From positions 1 through 64,000 of the forward strand of contig DVJL01000032.1 of assembly GCA_018716805.1 (NCBI GenBank): a DNA stretch of 64,000 bases. Direction: 5' to 3'. The position numbers and the translations under genes were made by a program. Under the pieces are notes generated by a model. The model ran no database searches. It was given only the letters and a program-made list of their open reading frames with translations, and was not told where the DNA came from. Of this stretch, positions 33,080 through 45,312 are shown in pieces (position 1 is the stretch's first letter; each line of letters opens with the position of its first letter). This DNA comes from Candidatus Faecivicinus avistercoris. Lineage in GTDB: Bacteria > Bacillota > Clostridia > Christensenellales > Aristaeellaceae.

Positions 33080-34870
33080 TTACTTTTTGTCTGCGTCGTC
33101 GTTGACCGGCTCGTAGGTCGCGTCGTATCCGCCGTCGTCGTTGGGCTGCGCGTCGGAATTCCAGATCGTCTGCCCCGCCGCGGACAGCGCGCGCTCGATC
33201 TCCTCGCAAGCGCGGAGGATGGCCGGGCGATCCTTGGCCTTGCGCGCGCGGTGCAGCTCCTTGACCAGATCCTGCATCCGCCGCTTGTCCTCGCGGCTGA
33301 GCTTCTTCATGGCGAACTCGGCCTGTTGGACGAGGTTGTCCGCCCGGTTTTCCAGCTCCGCCTCTTCCTTCCTGCGCGCGTCCTCGGCGGCATAGGTCTC
33401 CGCATCGCGCATCGCCTGCTCGATCTCCCGCTGGCTCAAATTCGACGAATTGGTGATGGTGATCGCCTGCTGCTTGCCCGTGCCGAGATCCCGCGCGGAG
33501 ACGTTGACGATGCCGTTGGCGTCGATGCTGAACGTCACCTCGATCTGCGGAACGCCGCGCGGTGCGCGCCGGATGCCGTCGAGCCGGAACTTGCCCAGCG
33601 TCCGGTTTTCCGAGGCGATCGGGCGCTCGCCCTGAAGCACATGGATTTCGACGGAGCGCTGGAAGCTCGCCGCGGTCGTGAAGATCTGGCTGTGCTGAAC
33701 CGGCAGCGTCGTATTGCGGTCAATGATGCGCGAAAACACGTTGCCCACCGTCTCGATGCCCAGCGACAGCGGCGTCACATCCAGCAAGAGCAGGCTCTTG
33801 ACGTCGCCGCCCAGCACGCCGCCCTGAAGCGCCGCGCCGATGGCGACGCACTCGTCAGGATTGATCCCCTTGAACGGCTCCTTGCCGGTAAAGCGCTTGA
33901 CGGCCTCCTGCACGGCGGGAATGCGCGTCGATCCGCCGACGAGCAGCACCTTGCTCAAGTCCGACGGCCGAAGCCCGGAATCCGCCATCGCCTGCTGCAC
34001 CGGTCCCATCGTGGAATCGACCAGGTGGCGGGTCAGTTCATCGAATTTTGCGCGCGTCAGCGACAGATCCATGTGCTTCGGCCCACTCCGGTCAGCCGTC
34101 AGAAACGGCAGGTTGACCGTCGCGACCGTCGTGCTCGACAGCTCGATCTTCGCCTTCTCCGCGGCTTCGCGCACGCGGCAGAGCGCCGCCTCGTCGCGCG
34201 AAAGGTCGATGCCCGTCTCGGACTTGAACATCTTGACCAGATAGTCCGTCACGCACTGATCGAAGTCGTCGCCGCCCAGATGGTTGTTGCCCGCCGTCGC
34301 GAGCACCTGGATGACGTCGGCGTTGATGTCGAGGATCGAGACGTCAAACGTCCCGCCGCCGAGGTCGTAGACCATAATCTTCTGCGGCTCCTCGCGGTCG
34401 ATGCCATAGGCCAGCGCCGCGGCGGTCGGCTCGTTGATGATGCGGCGGACGTTCAAGCCCGCGATCGTGCCGGCGTCCTTGGTCGCCTGACGCTGAGCAT
34501 CGGAAAAATAGGCCGGCACCGTGATGACCGCTTCGGTCACCGGCTCTGCGAAGTAGTCCTCGGCATCCTTCTTGAGTTTCTGGAGAATCATGGCCGAGAT
34601 TTCCTGCGGCGAATACTTTTTTCCATCGATGTTGACCCGGTAATCCGTGCCCATCTGACGCTTGATGGAGCTGATGGTGCGCTCACTGTTGGTGACGGCC
34701 TGTCGCTTGGCCATCTGGCCAACCAGGCGCTCGCCGTTCTTTGTAAAGGCGACGACCGACGGCGTCGTGCGCCCGCCTTCAGAATTTGAAATGACGACGG
34801 CCTCCCCGCCCTCATACGCGGCCACGCAGGAGTTCGTCGTTCCCAAGTCGATTCCTATAATTCTGGACAT
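33080..34870 (-). CDS. dnaK: Hsp70 chaperone DnaK
   Basis: A 596-residue Hsp70 with ATPase motifs [36 protein letters not shown] and [13 protein letters not shown], the interdomain linker [18 protein letters not shown], and a C-terminal lid ending [10 protein letters not shown]. It is slightly short but complete. No grpE, hrcA, canonical dnaJ or CIRCE element is adjacent, so it is probably a second or stand-alone DnaK serving the J-protein encoded downstream. The chosen ATG has GGAGG nine bases upstream. It is divergent from tex. Confidence 0.94.
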   Translation of the reverse strand: MSRIIGIDLGTTNSCVAAYEGGEAVVISNSEGGRTTPSVVAFTKNGERLVGQMAKRQAVTNSERTISSIKRQMGTDYRVNIDGKKYSPQEISAMILQKLKKDAEDYFAEPVTEAVITVPAYFSDAQRQATKDAGTIAGLNVRRIINEPTAAALAYGIDREEPQKIMVYDLGGGTFDVSILDINADVIQVLATAGNNHLGGDDFDQCVTDYLVKMFKSETGIDLSRDEAALCRVREAAEKAKIELSSTTVATVNLPFLTADRSGPKHMDLSLTRAKFDELTRHLVDSTMGPVQQAMADSGLRPSDLSKVLLVGGSTRIPAVQEAVKRFTGKEPFKGINPDECVAIGAALQGGVLGGDVKSLLLLDVTPLSLGIETVGNVFSRIIDRNTTLPVQHSQIFTTAASFQRSVEIHVLQGERPIASENRTLGKFRLDGIRRAPRGVPQIEVTFSIDANGIVNVSARDLGTGKQQAITITNSSNLSQREIEQAMRDAETYAAEDARRKEEAELENRADNLVQQAEFAMKKLSREDKRRMQDLVKELHRARKAKDRPAILRACEEIERALSAAGQTIWNSDAQPNDDGGYDATYEPVNDDADKK

Positions 34871-35252
34871 ATCTCTCATCCTCCACATTCACCGGGCAAG
34901 GCTGAAGGCACAGCCGCCTTCGATCCTTGAACTCTGAATTGTATTCTATCGGATATTTATCAACTGGACATGAACGGAAATCGGAAATTTTGTTGACAAT
35001 TTGTAACCAAACAACACTGCGGCGCTGTACAGAGCCGGCCAGATGAAAAACCGCACGGAGTCTGCGTATAAAGCCGGATTCCGGCTTGCTGTTCCTTATA
35101 AACAAACCAAAGTCTGTAGAAATAAATATGCATATTGTGAATATAGTTCAAAAATTCAATATATAATAATTCATGGTCTGTTGAAAAAACAACTTCCACG
35201 ATTCGGAAAAATCTGGTATAATATGGCTATTCCCAATATAAGGAGAAGATCA
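34871..35252 (+). other. AT-rich divergent control region between dnaK and tex
   Basis: No convincing gene. The stretch is clearly more AT-rich than its surroundings. It holds the dnaK Shine-Dalgarno at one end and the extended -10 promoter of tex at the other. No clear dnaK promoter hexamers or CIRCE (TTAGCACTC-N9-GAGTGCTAA) were found. Confidence 0.6.
35214..35222 (+). promoter_or_regulatory. Extended -10 promoter of tex
   Basis: TGGTATAAT is an extended -10 box; a poor -35 (TTCCAC) lies 17 bases upstream. The ATG directly after it (35223) cannot be the start, since transcription begins downstream. Confidence 0.6.
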
Positions 35253-37406
35253 TTGAACATTCTGGATGTCATTGCAAGGGAGATGTCCCTCCCTCTGGAT
35301 CGCGTCGCCGCCGTCGTTGACCTGCTGGACTCTGGCGCCACCGTTCCCTTCATCGCCCGATACCGAAAGGAGCGAACGGGAAGCATGGACGATCAGACCC
35401 TTCGCGCGCTCAGCGAGCGGTTAGAGCGCCTTCGTGCGCTCGACAAGCGCCGCGCCGAAATCCTGCGCCTGATCGATGAACAGCAGGCCCTGACCCCGGA
35501 GCTGAGCGCGAAGATTGCCGCGGCGGATACGCTCGCAGCGCTCGAAGACCTCTACCGGCCGTACCGTCAAAAGCGCAGAACGCGCGCCTCGATTGCCGCC
35601 GAAAGGGGCCTCTCCCCTCTCGCTTCGCTGCTCATGCTTCAACAGCCATTTTCTGGAACGCTCGAATCGCAGGCGAGGCGGTTTGTCTCTGAGGAAAAGG
35701 GCGTCGTAGACGTTGAAGCGGCGCTGAGCGGCGCGCGCGACATCGTCGCCGAGCGCATGTCCGACGACGCTGATTGCCGCGGCAGGCTGCGCAGCGCGTT
35801 TGTCCGAACAGGCGGCGTTTCAACCGCCGCGGTTTCTGAAGAGGACAGCGCATATGCAATGTACTATCATTATGCAGAGCCGGTTTCGCGTATTCCAGAT
35901 CATCGCGTTCTCGCCATCAACCGCGGCGAGCGCGAGGGTTTTCTGAAGGTCAAGCTGGACATGGACGGCGATGCGGCACTCGATATCCTTCGACGCTCGT
36001 TCATCCGCCGCGGGAGTTCCACGCAGGAACAGCTTGAGCTTGCGGCAGAGGACGCATGGGACCGCTTGATTGAGCCTTCGCTCGAACGGGAAATTCGCAC
36101 AATGCTCACGGAGCGCGCTTCGGCGGCCGCCATTGAAGTCTTCGGCAGCAACCTGCATCAGCTGCTCATGCAGCCGCCGGTCAAGGGACATGTGACGCTG
36201 GGCGTCGATCCCGGCTATCGCACGGGCTGCAAGCTCGCCGTCGTGGACGCGAATGGCAAGGTACTCGAAACGGGCGTCGCGCACTTCACCATCCCCGGCA
36301 TGGACCGCCGCCGCGAGGAAGCCAAGGGGATCGTCGGCGGGATGATTCGCCGGCACGGCGTGACCGCCATTGCCATCGGAAACGGCACTGCATCGCGCGA
36401 AGCGGAAGCCTTTATCGCGGAGCTGATCGGCACGCTTTCCGGCGACATTCGATATGCGATCGTCAATGAGGCCGGCGCATCCGTCTACTCCGCCTCCAAG
36501 CTTGGCGCAGAAGAATTCCCGGACTTCGATGTCTCGCTGCGGAGCGCGGTTTCCATCGCACGCAGGCTTCAGGATCCGCTCGCCGAGCTGGTCAAGATCG
36601 ATCCAAAATCCATTGGCGTCGGACAATATCAGCATGATTTGAAGGAATCCGAGCTGAACCGCAAGCTGGCCGGCGTCGTTGAAGATTGCGTGAATGCGGT
36701 CGGCGTTGAGCTGTCCACCGCTTCGGCGGCGCTTCTGACGCACATCGCGGGAATTGGCCCGACGCTTGCGAAGAACATCGTCGCCTACCGCGAAGAAAAC
36801 GGCTTTCAATCTCGAAATCAGCTCAAAAAGGTGCCGAAACTCGGGCCGAAGGCATTTGAGCAGGCTGCAGGTTTTCTTCGTCTTGCAGATTCAAAGGACG
36901 TGCTGGACGCCACCGCGGTGCATCCGGAATCCTACCCCGCCGCGCGGGCTCTGATCGAACGGCTGGGCTACCGCCCGGAGGACGTGCGCGGCGGCGCGCC
37001 GGCGGAACTGCGCGAACGCGCGAAGAAGATCGGCCTGTCCAGTCTGGCTGAATCGCTGGGCATCGGCGAGCCGACGCTGCGGGACATCATCGACGAATTG
37101 GTCAAACCGGGGCGCGATCCGCGCGAGGATCTGCCGCCGACGATCCTGCGAAGCGACGTGCTCGACATGGACGATCTCAAGCCCGGCATGAAGTTGCGCG
37201 GCACGGTGCGCAATGTGATCGACTTCGGCGCGTTTGTTGACATCGGCGTTCATCAGGATGGGCTTGTGCACATTTCCAAACTGTCCCGCCGCTTTGTCAG
37301 GCATCCTTCCGAGGTCGTGAAGGTCGGGGACGTCGTGGAGGTCTGGGTGCTCGACGTGGACAAAAAGAAAAAGCGAATCTCGCTTTCGATGGTTGAACTG
37401 GACTGA
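35253..37406 (+). CDS. tex: Tex-family S1 RNA-binding protein
   Basis: A 717-residue protein of normal Tex length. N-terminal helical Tex domain (VPFIARYRKERTG), YqgF/RNase-H-like domain (LGVDPGYRTGCKLAVVD), helix-hairpin-helix repeats (IAGIGPTLAKNIVAYR) and a C-terminal S1 domain (GTVRNVIDFGAFVDIG, VHISKLSRRFV). Tex binds RNA and associates with transcription or translation. The start is TTG with AAGGAG seven bases upstream. It converges on gyrA. Confidence 0.94.
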   Translation: MNILDVIAREMSLPLDRVAAVVDLLDSGATVPFIARYRKERTGSMDDQTLRALSERLERLRALDKRRAEILRLIDEQQALTPELSAKIAAADTLAALEDLYRPYRQKRRTRASIAAERGLSPLASLLMLQQPFSGTLESQARRFVSEEKGVVDVEAALSGARDIVAERMSDDADCRGRLRSAFVRTGGVSTAAVSEEDSAYAMYYHYAEPVSRIPDHRVLAINRGEREGFLKVKLDMDGDAALDILRRSFIRRGSSTQEQLELAAEDAWDRLIEPSLEREIRTMLTERASAAAIEVFGSNLHQLLMQPPVKGHVTLGVDPGYRTGCKLAVVDANGKVLETGVAHFTIPGMDRRREEAKGIVGGMIRRHGVTAIAIGNGTASREAEAFIAELIGTLSGDIRYAIVNEAGASVYSASKLGAEEFPDFDVSLRSAVSIARRLQDPLAELVKIDPKSIGVGQYQHDLKESELNRKLAGVVEDCVNAVGVELSTASAALLTHIAGIGPTLAKNIVAYREENGFQSRNQLKKVPKLGPKAFEQAAGFLRLADSKDVLDATAVHPESYPAARALIERLGYRPEDVRGGAPAELRERAKKIGLSSLAESLGIGEPTLRDIIDELVKPGRDPREDLPPTILRSDVLDMDDLKPGMKLRGTVRNVIDFGAFVDIGVHQDGLVHISKLSRRFVRHPSEVVKVGDVVEVWVLDVDKKKKRISLSMVELD

Positions 37407-37472
37407 TCTTTCCTTTTCCCGGGAAGAGCCGCCGCGAGGGGCAGGCGAATCCGTCCGGAAAAAAGCGCAATA

Positions 37473-37500
37473 TCAAACCCCGCCGTTTTCGCGGCGGGGT
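37473..37500 (-). terminator. Terminator between tex and gyrA
   Basis: CCCCGCCG and CGGCGGGG flank a short loop; on the minus strand TTTGATATT follows, fitting the gyrA end. Confidence 0.7.
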
Positions 37501-37519
37501 GATCTTATGGGGATTGAAT

Positions 37520-40039
37520 TCAGATTTCATCACTGGGATTGTCCGATTCCGGCGCATTCGTCTCGCTCTCTTGTCCCGCCTCGTCCGAGGATTCCTCTTC
37601 CGCATCCTCCTCGGCCTCTGCGCGGGCGACGCAGACGACCCTGCATCCCTCTTCGACGCGCATCAGGCGAACACCCTGCGTGTTGCGGCCGAGCACGGAG
37701 ATGTCGGCCACGGGCATCCGGATGATCGTGCCGTCGTCGGTAATCAGCAGGATGTCCTCGTCGTCGTGCACGAGCAATTGCCCGGCGAGCTGGCCGACCT
37801 TCGCAGTGAGGTTCATCGCCTTGATGCCCTTGCCGCCGCGGCTCTGCACGCGGTATTCGTCCAGCTCCGTGCGCTTGCCGTAGCCGAGCTCCGTGATGGA
37901 CAGCACCAGCGCGCCTTCCTCGACGATCGACATTGCAACGACCGAGTCGCCGTCGTCCAGTTCGATGGACTTCACGCCCATGGCATTGCGACCCATCGGG
38001 CGCATGTCGCTTTCCGGGAAGCGGATGGCCATGCCGCCATGCGTGCCGAGCAGCACTTCGCCGCTGCCATCGGTCAGCGCGACGCCGATCAGTTCGTCAT
38101 CCTCGCGCAGCACCATGGCGATCAGGCCGGATTTGCGCAGGTTTGTGAATTCGCTCAGCTCCGTGCGCTTGATGATGCCGTTCTTCGTGGCCATGACGAG
38201 GTAATGTCCCGAAACCTTCTCCGCGGGGACCGGCAGCATCGCCGAGACCTTTTCGCCGGGATCGAGCTGCAGCAGGTTGATGATGGCCGTGCCGCGCGCC
38301 GTGCGCCCTGCTTCGGGGATCTCATAGCAGTTGAGCTGGTAGACGCGGCCGCGGTTGGTGAAGAACATCAGCGGATCGTGCGTCGAGGTGACGTACATCT
38401 GATCGACGAAATCCTCCTCGCGCGTAGTTGCGCCGACGATGCCCTTGCCGCCGCGCCGCTGCGCGCGGTAGGTGTCCTTCGGCAGACGCTTGACATAGCC
38501 GCAGTGCGTCAGCGTGACGACCATGTCCTCCTCGTCGATCAGGTCGAGCATGTCGATTTCGCCGTCCATGGCCGTGATCTCGGTGCGGCGCTCGTCGGCA
38601 TACTTGCGGCGGATCTCGCTGATCTCGTCGCGGATGATGCCGAACACGAGCTTCTCATCAGCCAGCACACTTCGGTAGTAGGCAATCTGCTTCTGCAGCT
38701 CGGCGTACTCGGCTTCAAGCTTGTCGCGCTCCAGTCCGGTCAGGCGCTGGAGGCGCATGTCCAGTATGGCCTGGGCCTGGCGTTCGGTCAGGCCGAAGCG
38801 CGTCATCAATCCATCGCGGGCATCCTGCGGCGTGCGGCTGCCGCGGATCAGCGCGATGACCTCGTCGATGTTATCGAGCGCGATGAGCAGGCCTTCCAGA
38901 ATGTGGCTGCGCGCCTCTGCCTTGTCCAGATCGTACTTCGTGCGCCTGCGAATGACGTCCACCTGGTGCTCGATGTAGTGGTGGATCATCTGCTTGAGCG
39001 AAAGCACCTTGGGCACGCCGTCCACCAGGGCGAGCATGATCGCACCGAACGTGTCCTGCATCTGAGTGTGCTTGTACAGCGTATTCAGCACGACGTTTGC
39101 ATTCGTGTCCCGCTTCAGCTCGATGACGATGCGCATGCCCTTGCGGTCGGACTCATCGCGGATGTCGGAGATGCCGTCGACGGTCTTGTCGTGCACCATC
39201 TCGGCGATCTTCTCGATCAGCTTCGCCTTGTTGACCATATAGGGAATCTCGGTCACGACGATGCGGTGGCGGTTGCCGGGCATCTCCTCGATCTCGCTCT
39301 TAGCGCGCACAATGATGCGGCCGCGGCCCTCGTGATAGGCGTCATAGATGCCGCGCCGGCCGAGAATGACGCCGCCGGTCGGAAAATCCGGTCCCTTGAT
39401 GTGCTGCATCAGGTCGTCCACGGTGCAATCCGGGTTGTCCAGCATGCAGATCACGCCGTCGATGACCTCGCCCAGATTGTGCGGCGGAATGTTGGTCGCC
39501 ATGCCGACCGCAATGCCCGACGAACCGTTGACCAGCAGGTTTGGAAAGCGCGCCGGCATGACCGCCGGCTGCATCAGCGTCTCATCGAAGTTCGGGTAGA
39601 AGTCGACGGTCTCCTTTTCGATGTCGCGCACCATCTCCATCGACAGCTTGGACAGCCGCGCCTCGGTATAGCGCATTGCGGCCGCGCCGTCGCCGTCCAC
39701 GGAGCCAAAGTTTCCCTGCCCATCGACGAGCAGGTAGCGCGTGGAGAAATCCTGCGCAAGGCGAACCATCGCATCGTAGACGGATCTGTCGCCGTGCGGA
39801 TGGTATTTGCCGAGCACGTCGCCGACGATGCGCGCCGATTTGCGGAACGGCTTGTCCGGCGTGATGCCCAGCTCGTTCATGGCGTAGAGAATCCTGCGAT
39901 GCACGGGTTTCAGTCCGTCGCGCACATCCGGAAGCGCGCGGCTGACGATGACCGCCATCGCATAGGAGATAAACGATTTTTTTAACTCATCCTCGATGTT
40001 CAACGGCATGATGTGGCCGATATTCTTGTCATCCGTCAA
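37520..40039 (-). CDS. gyrA: DNA gyrase subunit A
   Basis: An 839-residue topoisomerase subunit. The catalytic Tyr lies in EARLSKLSM upstream of the tower (TRYTEARLS region), the QRDR reads [17 protein letters not shown], and the GyrA box QRRGGKG (in [12 protein letters not shown]) in the C-terminal beta-pinwheel identifies GyrA rather than ParC. The C-terminus is an acidic tail. Position 85 (E. coli Ser83) is Arg, codon AGA at 39785-39787, instead of the usual Ser or Thr. The start is TTG, eight bases after GGAGG. It follows gyrB by 19 bases. Confidence 0.96.
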   Translation of the reverse strand: MTDDKNIGHIMPLNIEDELKKSFISYAMAVIVSRALPDVRDGLKPVHRRILYAMNELGITPDKPFRKSARIVGDVLGKYHPHGDRSVYDAMVRLAQDFSTRYLLVDGQGNFGSVDGDGAAAMRYTEARLSKLSMEMVRDIEKETVDFYPNFDETLMQPAVMPARFPNLLVNGSSGIAVGMATNIPPHNLGEVIDGVICMLDNPDCTVDDLMQHIKGPDFPTGGVILGRRGIYDAYHEGRGRIIVRAKSEIEEMPGNRHRIVVTEIPYMVNKAKLIEKIAEMVHDKTVDGISDIRDESDRKGMRIVIELKRDTNANVVLNTLYKHTQMQDTFGAIMLALVDGVPKVLSLKQMIHHYIEHQVDVIRRRTKYDLDKAEARSHILEGLLIALDNIDEVIALIRGSRTPQDARDGLMTRFGLTERQAQAILDMRLQRLTGLERDKLEAEYAELQKQIAYYRSVLADEKLVFGIIRDEISEIRRKYADERRTEITAMDGEIDMLDLIDEEDMVVTLTHCGYVKRLPKDTYRAQRRGGKGIVGATTREEDFVDQMYVTSTHDPLMFFTNRGRVYQLNCYEIPEAGRTARGTAIINLLQLDPGEKVSAMLPVPAEKVSGHYLVMATKNGIIKRTELSEFTNLRKSGLIAMVLREDDELIGVALTDGSGEVLLGTHGGMAIRFPESDMRPMGRNAMGVKSIELDDGDSVVAMSIVEEGALVLSITELGYGKRTELDEYRVQSRGGKGIKAMNLTAKVGQLAGQLLVHDDEDILLITDDGTIIRMPVADISVLGRNTQGVRLMRVEEGCRVVCVARAEAEEDAEEESSDEAGQESETNAPESDNPSDEI

Positions 40040-40058
40040 GTGACTGTCCTCCGTTTCA

Positions 40059-42008
<1,950 letters not shown>

Positions 42009-42053
42009 TCACACCGCGCTGGGCGCGTCTCAATGAATTTTTCCTTCTATTAT

Positions 42054-42082
42054 ATTATACCACTTTTCTGCACTTTTTTCCA
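42054..42082 (-). promoter_or_regulatory. Extended -10 promoter of gyrBA
   Basis: On the minus strand TGGAAA and TATAAT are 17 bases apart, and TGG precedes the -10 box; it lies about 55 bases upstream of the gyrB ATG. Confidence 0.55.
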
Positions 42083-42230
42083 TACCTACTGAGCCTGCGA
42101 GCAAACTTTAACCAATTTCACCACAGGAGTTAATCCGCGCACCTGACGGCTGGCAGAAAATGTACTTTTCCCGATGAAAAGTTGTGGTTTTAACAATGAC
42201 CCGCTATGATTTTGGCAGGGGGCGATGGAC

Positions 42231-42995
42231 ATGATTCGGCTGCTCTCGATGGATCTGGATGACACGCTGCTTCGCAGCGACAAGACGATCTCCCCATTGA
42301 CGCTCAAGACGCTTGACCGCTGCCGCGAGAAGGGCGTTCTGACCGCGTTCAACACCGCGCGCGGCGAGATCCACTGCACTTCTTTGATCGAACAGGCAAA
42401 GCCGGATTTCGTCATCTCCAGCGGCGGTGCGATGATTACGCGCGGAGGCGAGCTGGTGGACGCGCTGGCGTTCACACCGGCGCAGACGCGCCGGCTGATC
42501 GACCTCGGACGGAGAGAAAACTGTCCGATCACCGTCGATACCGCCGGCGATTACTTCTGCAACGACCCGGATTACGCCCTGCACTATCCCGCCGGCTGGA
42601 GCCGCGCGACCTATTCGGATTTTTCCGACTTTCGCGAACCGGGACTGAAGATCTGCATGGAATTGCCCAATCCGGCGACCGCCGCGCGGATTGCCGCCGA
42701 AGTCGACTGCGACTGGCTGGGCTTTGCCGGCGGAAATTGGTATAAATTTACCCGCCACGGCGCGACCAAGGAAGGCGCGCTCGAGCGGCTCGGCGCGCGC
42801 ACGGGCATCACATGGGCGGAGATGGCCGCCTTTGGCGACGATTTCAGCGACATCGGCTCGCTCAAGCGCTGCGGCTTTGGCATTGCGATGGCCAACGCCA
42901 TCCCCGAAGTGCGCCAGGCCGCCGACGGCATCGCCGCGAGCAACGACAGCGACGGCGTCGCCCGCTGGATCGAACAGAACGTGCTGAAGGACTGA
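42231..42995 (+). CDS. HAD-superfamily hydrolase (Cof type)
   Basis: A 254-residue HAD phosphatase of the Cof subgroup. Motif I is SMDLDDTLL; the C-terminal motifs read TKEGALERLG and MAAFGDDFSDIGSL. The cap is of type C2B. Cof-type enzymes dephosphorylate sugar phosphates, pyridoxal phosphate or similar small molecules; the substrate here is unknown. The second in-frame ATG, eight bases after AGGGGG, was chosen. Confidence 0.88.
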   Translation: MIRLLSMDLDDTLLRSDKTISPLTLKTLDRCREKGVLTAFNTARGEIHCTSLIEQAKPDFVISSGGAMITRGGELVDALAFTPAQTRRLIDLGRRENCPITVDTAGDYFCNDPDYALHYPAGWSRATYSDFSDFREPGLKICMELPNPATAARIAAEVDCDWLGFAGGNWYKFTRHGATKEGALERLGARTGITWAEMAAFGDDFSDIGSLKRCGFGIAMANAIPEVRQAADGIAASNDSDGVARWIEQNVLKD

Positions 42996-43063
42996 TCTTA
43001 GTGCGGCTGCAAAGCGCTGATGAGGAATCTGCGCAGAGACCTCAGGGAATCCTCCAGAAATAG

Positions 43064-43101
43064 AAAACGGGCCGGATCTCATTCAATCCGGCTCGTTTTT
43101 T
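43064..43101 (+). terminator. Bidirectional terminator
   Basis: ACGGGCCGGAT and ATCCGGCTCGT form a hairpin flanked by AAAA and TTTTTT, between the HAD gene and the convergent GNAT gene; usable from both sides. Confidence 0.85.
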
Positions 43102-43628
43102 CATTTCTCGCGGACGTAGACCACGACGTCGCGTCTTCCCAGGTGATTCACCACGCCGCCCGCGCGGGATTCCAGATAGCGCATGCCCGCTTTCTGCATC
43201 ACGCGGCCGGAATTCGGGTTTTCAACATCGTGCTTGGCGAGCACGCGGCTCACGCCGTGCGCGAAGAGCCATTCGATGAGCGCGTTCAACGCCTCGGCGG
43301 CATAACCCTTGCCCCACGCCGCACGCGAAAGGCAGTATCCAACTTCGACCTCGTCGCCTTGATCGTCCACCACGCCGATGGAACCAACCGGCTCTCCCAT
43401 CTCTTTCGGCACGATTGCCCACTCCATCGACTGTGATTCCGCCCATTGTGCAAGCACCGCGCGCGTATCCGCCACGCTCTGGTGCGTCGGCCACGTCAGG
43501 AATTTCGTCACCGCATCGTCGGACGCCCAGTTGTCAAACATCGCCTGCGCGTCGTCCAACGCAAACGGCCTGAGAATCAGCCGCTCCGTCTCAATGTTTC
43601 GCTCAAAAACCGGCCCATTCATATTCAT
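43101..43628 (-). CDS. GNAT acetyltransferase (RimJ/RimL type)
   Basis: A 175-residue acetyltransferase starting ERNIETERLILRPFALDD, the usual N-terminus of RimJ/RimL-like members, with acetyl-CoA motif VGYCLSRAAWGKGYAAEAL and the C-terminal AKHDVENPNSGRVM. Substrate unknown. The ATG overlaps the stop of the upstream GNAT gene. It is the last gene of the RNA-modification operon. Confidence 0.87.
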   Translation of the reverse strand: MNMNGPVFERNIETERLILRPFALDDAQAMFDNWASDDAVTKFLTWPTHQSVADTRAVLAQWAESQSMEWAIVPKEMGEPVGSIGVVDDQGDEVEVGYCLSRAAWGKGYAAEALNALIEWLFAHGVSRVLAKHDVENPNSGRVMQKAGMRYLESRAGGVVNHLGRRDVVVYVREK

Positions 43629-44143
43629 TTCTCCTCCCGATCCAATTCCAGCCGGCAGATGCCGCCCTCGACGCGCACTTCGCGAAAGCCCGCCGTGAGG
43701 TACATTCGGACGGCTGCTTCGCGCTCCAAAGGGAGCTCGGCAAACAGCCGCTCCACTTCGGGTCGCGCGAAGGCGTGTTCCGCCAGCAGGCGAAGTCCTT
43801 CGCAGCCGCAGCCGCGGTTCCGATGCGCATGCTCGATCAGCACGCCCGTGCCGTGCGCGTCCGATTCCATGTCGTAGTAATAGGCGACCTCGCCGACAAA
43901 CGCGCCCAAATCCTCGTCGAACAGATAGGCGCTGTATCTCGACGGCTCCCGCCACAGCCAGACGTCGCGCCAGAAGCGCCAGTCCGACATCGGAAAATCA
44001 ATGCAGCCGGTGGCAACGTCATAACCCGGGGCATCGACTGGCTGGCCGCGGTTGTAGGCCATCGTCTCCGGCTGAGCGAGCAGACGGCGGCGGTAATCCA
44101 TCTCCCGAAGCCCGGGAACATGCAGCTTCAATCTCGGCCTCAT
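43625..44143 (-). CDS. GNAT-family acetyltransferase
   Basis: A 172-residue protein. The acetyl-CoA motif is weak (LIEHAHRNRGCGCEGLRLL), and the C-terminal MYLTAGFREVRVEGG is typical of GNATs. The N-terminal part has an unusual aromatic-rich stretch (DWRFWRDVWLWREPSRYSAY). The ATG overlaps the RlmI stop (ATGA), so it is translated with the methyltransferase. Substrate unknown. Confidence 0.82.
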   Translation of the reverse strand: MRPRLKLHVPGLREMDYRRRLLAQPETMAYNRGQPVDAPGYDVATGCIDFPMSDWRFWRDVWLWREPSRYSAYLFDEDLGAFVGEVAYYYDMESDAHGTGVLIEHAHRNRGCGCEGLRLLAEHAFARPEVERLFAELPLEREAAVRMYLTAGFREVRVEGGICRLELDREEK

Positions 44144-45309
44144 TCCATCACCTGCAGGATCATGCACTTGAGGTACTTCGTCTCCACCGCCTGCGGCAGA
44201 ATCGGGTGATCCTTGCCCTGCGTGCGGAACTCGACCAGCCGGATGCGCTTCTTTGCATCGCGCGCCGCCTCGTTGACCATCGTCTGAAACGCCTCGGGCA
44301 GCACATGCTGCGAACACGAGCACGTCACCAGAAAACCGCTCGGACGCACGAGCTTCAGCCCGCGCAGGTTGATCTCCTTGTACCCCCGCAGCGCGGCCGG
44401 CAGCGCCGCCTTGTTCTTTGTGAAAGCCGGCGGATCCAGCACGACCAGGTCGAACTTTTCTTCCGCATCGGTCAGCTCGCGCAGGTGGTCGAAGCAGTTG
44501 TGCGCTTCAAAAGCGACGTTTTCCAGCCTGTTGATCCGCGCGTTCTCGCGCGCGACCTCCAGCGCATCCTCGGAAATGTCCACGCCGAGCACGCTCTCTG
44601 CGCCGTACTTCGCCGCGTGCAGCGAAAACGACCCGTTGTGGCAAAAGCAATCCAGCACGCGCGCGCCGGGGCACAGCGGCGCGATCGCCGCGCGGTTCTC
44701 CTTCTGATCGAGGAAAAAGCCCGTCTTCTGCCCGCCCCGGACGTCCACCAGAAAGTGGATGCCGTTTTCCACCATGTCCACGCGCTCCGGCACGGCGCCG
44801 CGCAGCAGACCCGTCGTCAGCTCCATGCCCTCCAGGCGGCGGACCGGAACGTCCGAGCGCTCGTAAATGCCGTCTGGCTGAACGATTTCCATCAGCAGGT
44901 CGCACAGCATGTCCTTGATGCGATCGATGCCGAGCGAGAGCGACTGCATCACCAGCGTGTTGGCAAACTTGTCCACCACCAGCCCCGGCAGGAAATCCGA
45001 CTCCGAATAGACCAGCCGGCAGCTCTCCGGATCGCACAGCCGCTGGCGGTACGCCCATGCGTCGCGGATCCGGCGCTCGAAGAACGCGCGGTCGCACGGC
45101 TCGTCGTTGCGCGTGAGGATGCGCAGGCTGATCTGCGAATGTGGATTGTAGAATCCACGGCCGATAAATTTGCCCCGGAAGTCCTTCACATCCACGATGT
45201 CGCCATTTTCAAAGCCGCCGTCCACGCGGTCAATCTCCGAAGCGTAGATCCACGGGTGCCCGCCGCGCACGCGCGTCTCCCGGGTCTTGCGAAGCGTTAC
45301 ACTCGCCAT
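44140..45309 (-). CDS. rlmI: RlmI-type 23S rRNA (cytosine-C5) methyltransferase
   Basis: A 389-residue protein. N-terminal PUA-like domain (RGGHPWIYASEIDRVDG), then a Rossmann methyltransferase core with VLDCFCHNGSFSLHAAKYG (SAM binding), the acidic strand end SVLGVDISEDALE, and catalytic motif LVVLDPPAFTKNK. RlmI makes m5C1962 in 23S rRNA; paralogues of unknown target also exist. It lies 3 bases after RluF. Confidence 0.88.
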   Translation of the reverse strand: MASVTLRKTRETRVRGGHPWIYASEIDRVDGGFENGDIVDVKDFRGKFIGRGFYNPHSQISLRILTRNDEPCDRAFFERRIRDAWAYRQRLCDPESCRLVYSESDFLPGLVVDKFANTLVMQSLSLGIDRIKDMLCDLLMEIVQPDGIYERSDVPVRRLEGMELTTGLLRGAVPERVDMVENGIHFLVDVRGGQKTGFFLDQKENRAAIAPLCPGARVLDCFCHNGSFSLHAAKYGAESVLGVDISEDALEVARENARINRLENVAFEAHNCFDHLRELTDAEEKFDLVVLDPPAFTKNKAALPAALRGYKEINLRGLKLVRPSGFLVTCSCSQHVLPEAFQTMVNEAARDAKKRIRLVEFRTQGKDHPILPQAVETKYLKCMILQVME

Positions 45310-45312
45310 TGT

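Noticed and set aside
34871-35252. CIRCE/HrcA operator before dnaK
   Set aside because: No TTAGCACTC-N9-GAGTGCTAA or close variant could be found.
37499-39985. An 828-codon open frame antisense to gyrA
   Set aside because: The codon pattern and composition are those of a complementary-strand shadow; gyrA on the other strand is unmistakable.
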